From positions 1 to 64,000 of the forward strand of contig CABYNW010000001.1 of NCBI GenBank assembly GCA_902520495.1: a stretch of DNA of 64,000 nt, given 5' to 3'. The translations under genes and the position numbers were made by a program. The stretch's first letter is position 1. Every line of letters begins with the position of its first letter. The DNA comes from an uncultured SAR86 cluster bacterium. Lineage in GTDB: Bacteria; Pseudomonadota; Gammaproteobacteria; Magnimaribacterales; D2472. Below, one piece after another: positions 60,875-64,000 of the stretch. Below the pieces are notes generated by a model. It made no database searches. It was not told the origin of the DNA and saw only the letters and a program-made list of their open reading frames with translations.

Positions 60875-61814
60875 TTGTTGAGCTAATAAGGTGGTGAGTT
60901 ATTTCTTTCTCAAAGGCGCTGTGACCAGAAGAGGGCGCAACAATTAATTCAGCCTCAGGCCAATTTTTAGATAATTCCCAAGCTGTCGCCATTGGACAAA
61001 CAATGTCATATCTTCCTTGTATTATTTTTGAAGGAATATGCCTAATTTTATCAATACTTTCTGTTGAAATAATTTGGTTCTCATTCTTTAAAAAACCATT
61101 ATTTATAAAATAATGATTTTCAATAAGGGAAAATGCTAATGCAAATTTTGATTCAGAAAAAGAAGAAACTAATTCTGGTTTATAACTTAGCGTACTTACT
61201 GATGCTTCCCATTTGGACCATGCAACTGCAGCATCAAGCTTTTTCTTTTCATCATTTCCTAAAAATATTTTGTGGTATGCATTCATTAGGTTGCCTCGTT
61301 CATTTTCTTTAATAGGCTTCAAGAATTCATCCCACGCCTCTGGAAATATTTCGCTAGCCCCATATTGATAAAACCAATTAAGCTCCTTTTCTCTTAACAT
61401 AAAAATTCCTCTTAAGATAAGTTCCGAGACTGATTCAGGGTATGTTTGCGCGTAGGCTAGAGATAATGTACTTCCCCAAGATCCTCCAAAAACAAGCCAT
61501 TTACTGACATCAAGTTTGATTTTCAATTTTTCTATATCCTCAACAAGATCCCAAGTAGTATTATTTTCTAAACATCCATGAGGTAAGCTTCTTCCGCAAC
61601 CTCTTTGATCAAATATAACTATTCTATAAATTTCTGGATCAAAGAATCTCCTAACATTTGTGCTACCACCACCGCCAGGCCCGCCGTGCAAAAAAACAGC
61701 TGGCTTACCATTAGGGTTGCCGCATTCCTCAAAATATATCTTATGGTTATCTACATAAAAAAAATCAGTTTTATATGGCTCTATTGATGGATACAATGAG
61801 ATATAATTGTTCAT
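60852..61814 (-). CDS. pip: Proline iminopeptidase
   Basis: FLHGGPGGGGSTNVRRFFDPEIYRIVIFDQRGCGRS; FGGSWGSTLSLAYAQTYPE; start moved to internal Met. Confidence 0.95.
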   Translation of the reverse strand: MNNYISLYPSIEPYKTDFFYVDNHKIYFEECGNPNGKPAVFLHGGPGGGGSTNVRRFFDPEIYRIVIFDQRGCGRSLPHGCLENNTTWDLVEDIEKLKIKLDVSKWLVFGGSWGSTLSLAYAQTYPESVSELILRGIFMLREKELNWFYQYGASEIFPEAWDEFLKPIKENERGNLMNAYHKIFLGNDEKKKLDAAVAWSKWEASVSTLSYKPELVSSFSESKFALAFSLIENHYFINNGFLKNENQIISTESIDKIRHIPSKIIQGRYDIVCPMATAWELSKNWPEAELIVAPSSGHSAFEKEITHHLISSTNEYGSNA

Positions 61815-61850
61815 ATTAATTATTATAGTAAATTTTTTTGAAGGGGTCTT

Positions 61851-62096
61851 ATGAACGCGTTTATATCTAAAATATTTGGTTTTGCACTTGCAATCATGCA
61901 TTTTCTTGTGGTTATTGGTTGTATATTAATTGCTTTTGGAATATCAGAAATGACAGAAAACTATATCGAAGCAAGTGGAGTTGTAGCTGCACTAGTAATA
62001 CTATTTGTATATGCAATTGTTATTGGTTTCATTACTACAATAGTCTCAATTAATGAGAAATTGAGCACATTAATCGAAATAGTTGAAAAAAAATAA
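61851..62096 (+). CDS. Small membrane protein, 81 aa
   Basis: Two hydrophobic segments. Confidence 0.5.
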   Translation: MNAFISKIFGFALAIMHFLVVIGCILIAFGISEMTENYIEASGVVAALVILFVYAIVIGFITTIVSINEKLSTLIEIVEKK

Positions 62097-62158
62097 ATTT
62101 GATAATTTAAGTTAGAATTTCAACATCATTGAGTTAGATAAATAGTGGCATGAATCAG

Positions 62159-63136
62159 TCATAACTCTAACAAGCTTTCTGTAGTTTCCCAAAGTTTTAA
62201 TGCTTCTTCGCTATCAACAGCCCAATCCGCTACTCCAAAATATCTTTGCATAGACTCATCGATTTCTGATTTTCTTTTTGCAATATTACAATCTTCACAG
62301 AAAATCCCACCAAGACCATTTAAATCTGGACTAGTTGCACACCAAAGAGCTGTAGAGGCACCCTGACTAGGTGATTTGAAGAAATTTTTAGCAAGTTCTG
62401 ATGGAGATCCATCTTCATCCATCCATCCTAAGGCAACCATTTCATCTTTTTCTAAGTGTCGTTGAAGAGGTGTGATAATTCCTCCTGGATGAACTGCATA
62501 TCCTTCAACGCCTTTATCCCTCATTCTATTATTAAACTCTATTGCTATTAATGAAGATGCTGTTTTAGATTGACCATAAGCCATCCATTTATCGTATGGA
62601 GTGTTTTGAAAATGGATATCATCCCAAAGAATGCCTGTAAGCGCATGAGCCGATGATGATAAACTTACAAATCTTGCCCCTTCAATATCTATCATCATAT
62701 CCATTAATTCATTGGTAAGTAAAAAATGTCCTATATGATTTATAGCAAACTGACTTTCCCAGTTATTTCCAATTCTTGTTTCAGGACAAGCCATAATACC
62801 TGCATTATTAATTAAAATATTGAGTTGAGAGTATTTATTTTTGAATTTATCTGTAAAAGATTTAACAGAATTTAAGTCCCCCAAGTCCATTTGATAAATA
62901 TTTTCTTTTGTAACAATTCCATCAAGATTGTTTGCTGCAACATCTATTCTTTTTGCAGGAATAATGACATCTGCTCCTGCTAAAGCAAGGCCTCTCGTAG
63001 TTTCAAGACCTATTCCTGAGTAACCACCGGTTACAACAATAACTTTGTCTTGGAGATTGAGTCCATTTAGAACTTCTGATGATTCAGTTTTGGAGTTAAA
63101 ACCAGAATTAATTGGTTTCTGATTTACAGAGAGCAT
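62159..63136 (-). CDS. Short-chain dehydrogenase/reductase (retinol dehydrogenase-like)
   Basis: VIVVTGGYSGIGLETTRGLA; ILINNAGIMACPE; YGQSKTA. Confidence 0.93.
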   Translation of the reverse strand: MLSVNQKPINSGFNSKTESSEVLNGLNLQDKVIVVTGGYSGIGLETTRGLALAGADVIIPAKRIDVAANNLDGIVTKENIYQMDLGDLNSVKSFTDKFKNKYSQLNILINNAGIMACPETRIGNNWESQFAINHIGHFLLTNELMDMMIDIEGARFVSLSSSAHALTGILWDDIHFQNTPYDKWMAYGQSKTASSLIAIEFNNRMRDKGVEGYAVHPGGIITPLQRHLEKDEMVALGWMDEDGSPSELAKNFFKSPSQGASTALWCATSPDLNGLGGIFCEDCNIAKRKSEIDESMQRYFGVADWAVDSEEALKLWETTESLLEL

Positions 63137-63173
63137 ATAAGACTATCAGTTAATGTTCAAAGCAAAGAAATTT

Positions 63174-64000
63174 TTATGTAGCTTCAGCTTCAGTCTTAAA
63201 AGTATCTTCGCAATTATTTTCGAGCGTATATGTCATTTTAAGTCCCCACTCTTTGAAAACACTTGGCCAGATACCACCTTGATTCATCAAACCGATATCA
63301 AAATCTTCGTCAAATTTACATGCTAAATAATATACATGAACATCGGGTGGATTTGCTCCAAAAATTGGTTTGAGATTCATCCATTTTTCATCATTATATT
63401 TTTTTCTGAGTTTGTCATATGTAATACATTTGCCTTTTTGTTTTCCACAAGAAGGAACAAGCTTCATATCAATAGAATTTTGAATCATGTCTGAGAAAAT
63501 TATCAGTTTTCTATATTGATAACCTTGAAGATTATTAAATTCCCATTTTGAATTTTGTGCCAATTGCTGCATAACCTCTAGGATTTGAGAGTAATCGCCT
63601 ATGACATTTCCCATTTCACTAAATTCTTCAGTACTGTTTTTGATCTGATCAACAAACTCCTCATTATTTCCATTTAAAATGCCAGCATTTGTAGAAACTG
63701 GAACGAATTCGTTTATTGGATACATCGATCCCGGTTGCCCTGTTCGAGGTTTACATTCAGAAAAGTTTGGCATAAGTTCTATTGCTTGATCCCCAGTACC
63801 AGCCATTTTCATTATTGAAAGTTTGTCATAAGGACCCATTACTTCTAACATTTGAGGAGAGAGAACTTTATTCATAAGCGCAACATATTGTTCTTCTTTA
63901 TAACCTTCGGTTGTGTCAATTAAGACAAAATAATGGCCATATTTAGCATCTTCTGGACAATAACCGCTACTATCTGCTGTTGGATGGACCTCTCTTAATA
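63174..64000 (-). CDS. Hypothetical protein, 5' end beyond the window (starts outside)
   Basis: Frame is open upstream of the track's Met at 63875 to the window edge (...SSGYCPEDAKYGHYFVLIDTTEGYKEEQYVALMNKVLSPQ). Confidence 0.6.
   Translation of the reverse strand, partial: LREVHPTADSSGYCPEDAKYGHYFVLIDTTEGYKEEQYVALMNKVLSPQMLEVMGPYDKLSIMKMAGTGDQAIELMPNFSECKPRTGQPGSMYPINEFVPVSTNAGILNGNNEEFVDQIKNSTEEFSEMGNVIGDYSQILEVMQQLAQNSKWEFNNLQGYQYRKLIIFSDMIQNSIDMKLVPSCGKQKGKCITYDKLRKKYNDEKWMNLKPIFGANPPDVHVYYLACKFDEDFDIGLMNQGGIWPSVFKEWGLKMTYTLENNCEDTFKTEAEAT

Overview
AT-rich, densely packed chromosomal window, most likely from a streamlined marine gammaproteobacterium (SAR86-like gene content; taxonomic inference only). 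It is mostly core metabolism and housekeeping: lysine catabolism genes, a TRAP transporter in two pieces, lipB-lipA, uvrD, rpoH, trmB, rdgB-metW-metX-yggT-proC-yggS-SPOR-argS-efp, a TonB2-type DUF3450/ExbB/ExbB/ExbD/TonB/TPR cluster, folA-thyA-lgt, rppH, rmuC and hspQ, plus several peptidases and phosphatases. I saw no rRNA, tRNA, CRISPR array or IS element. The most accessory-looking part is about 23.4-27.6 kb, between lipA and the TRAP permease genes. It starts with an 8/9-bp tandem repeat whose minus strand fits a G-quadruplex pattern, followed by orphan genes including a possible UDG-fold protein. Other points of interest: lgt is split by an apparent 1-nt homopolymer frameshift; a repeat protein of beta-flower type is divergent from a CASTOR/POLLUX-like channel across a perfect 12-bp inverted repeat; yaaA appears leaderless; a hairpin lies just before rpoH; eight convergent gene pairs overlap at their 3' ends; and at least four short ORFs are missing from the supplied track.
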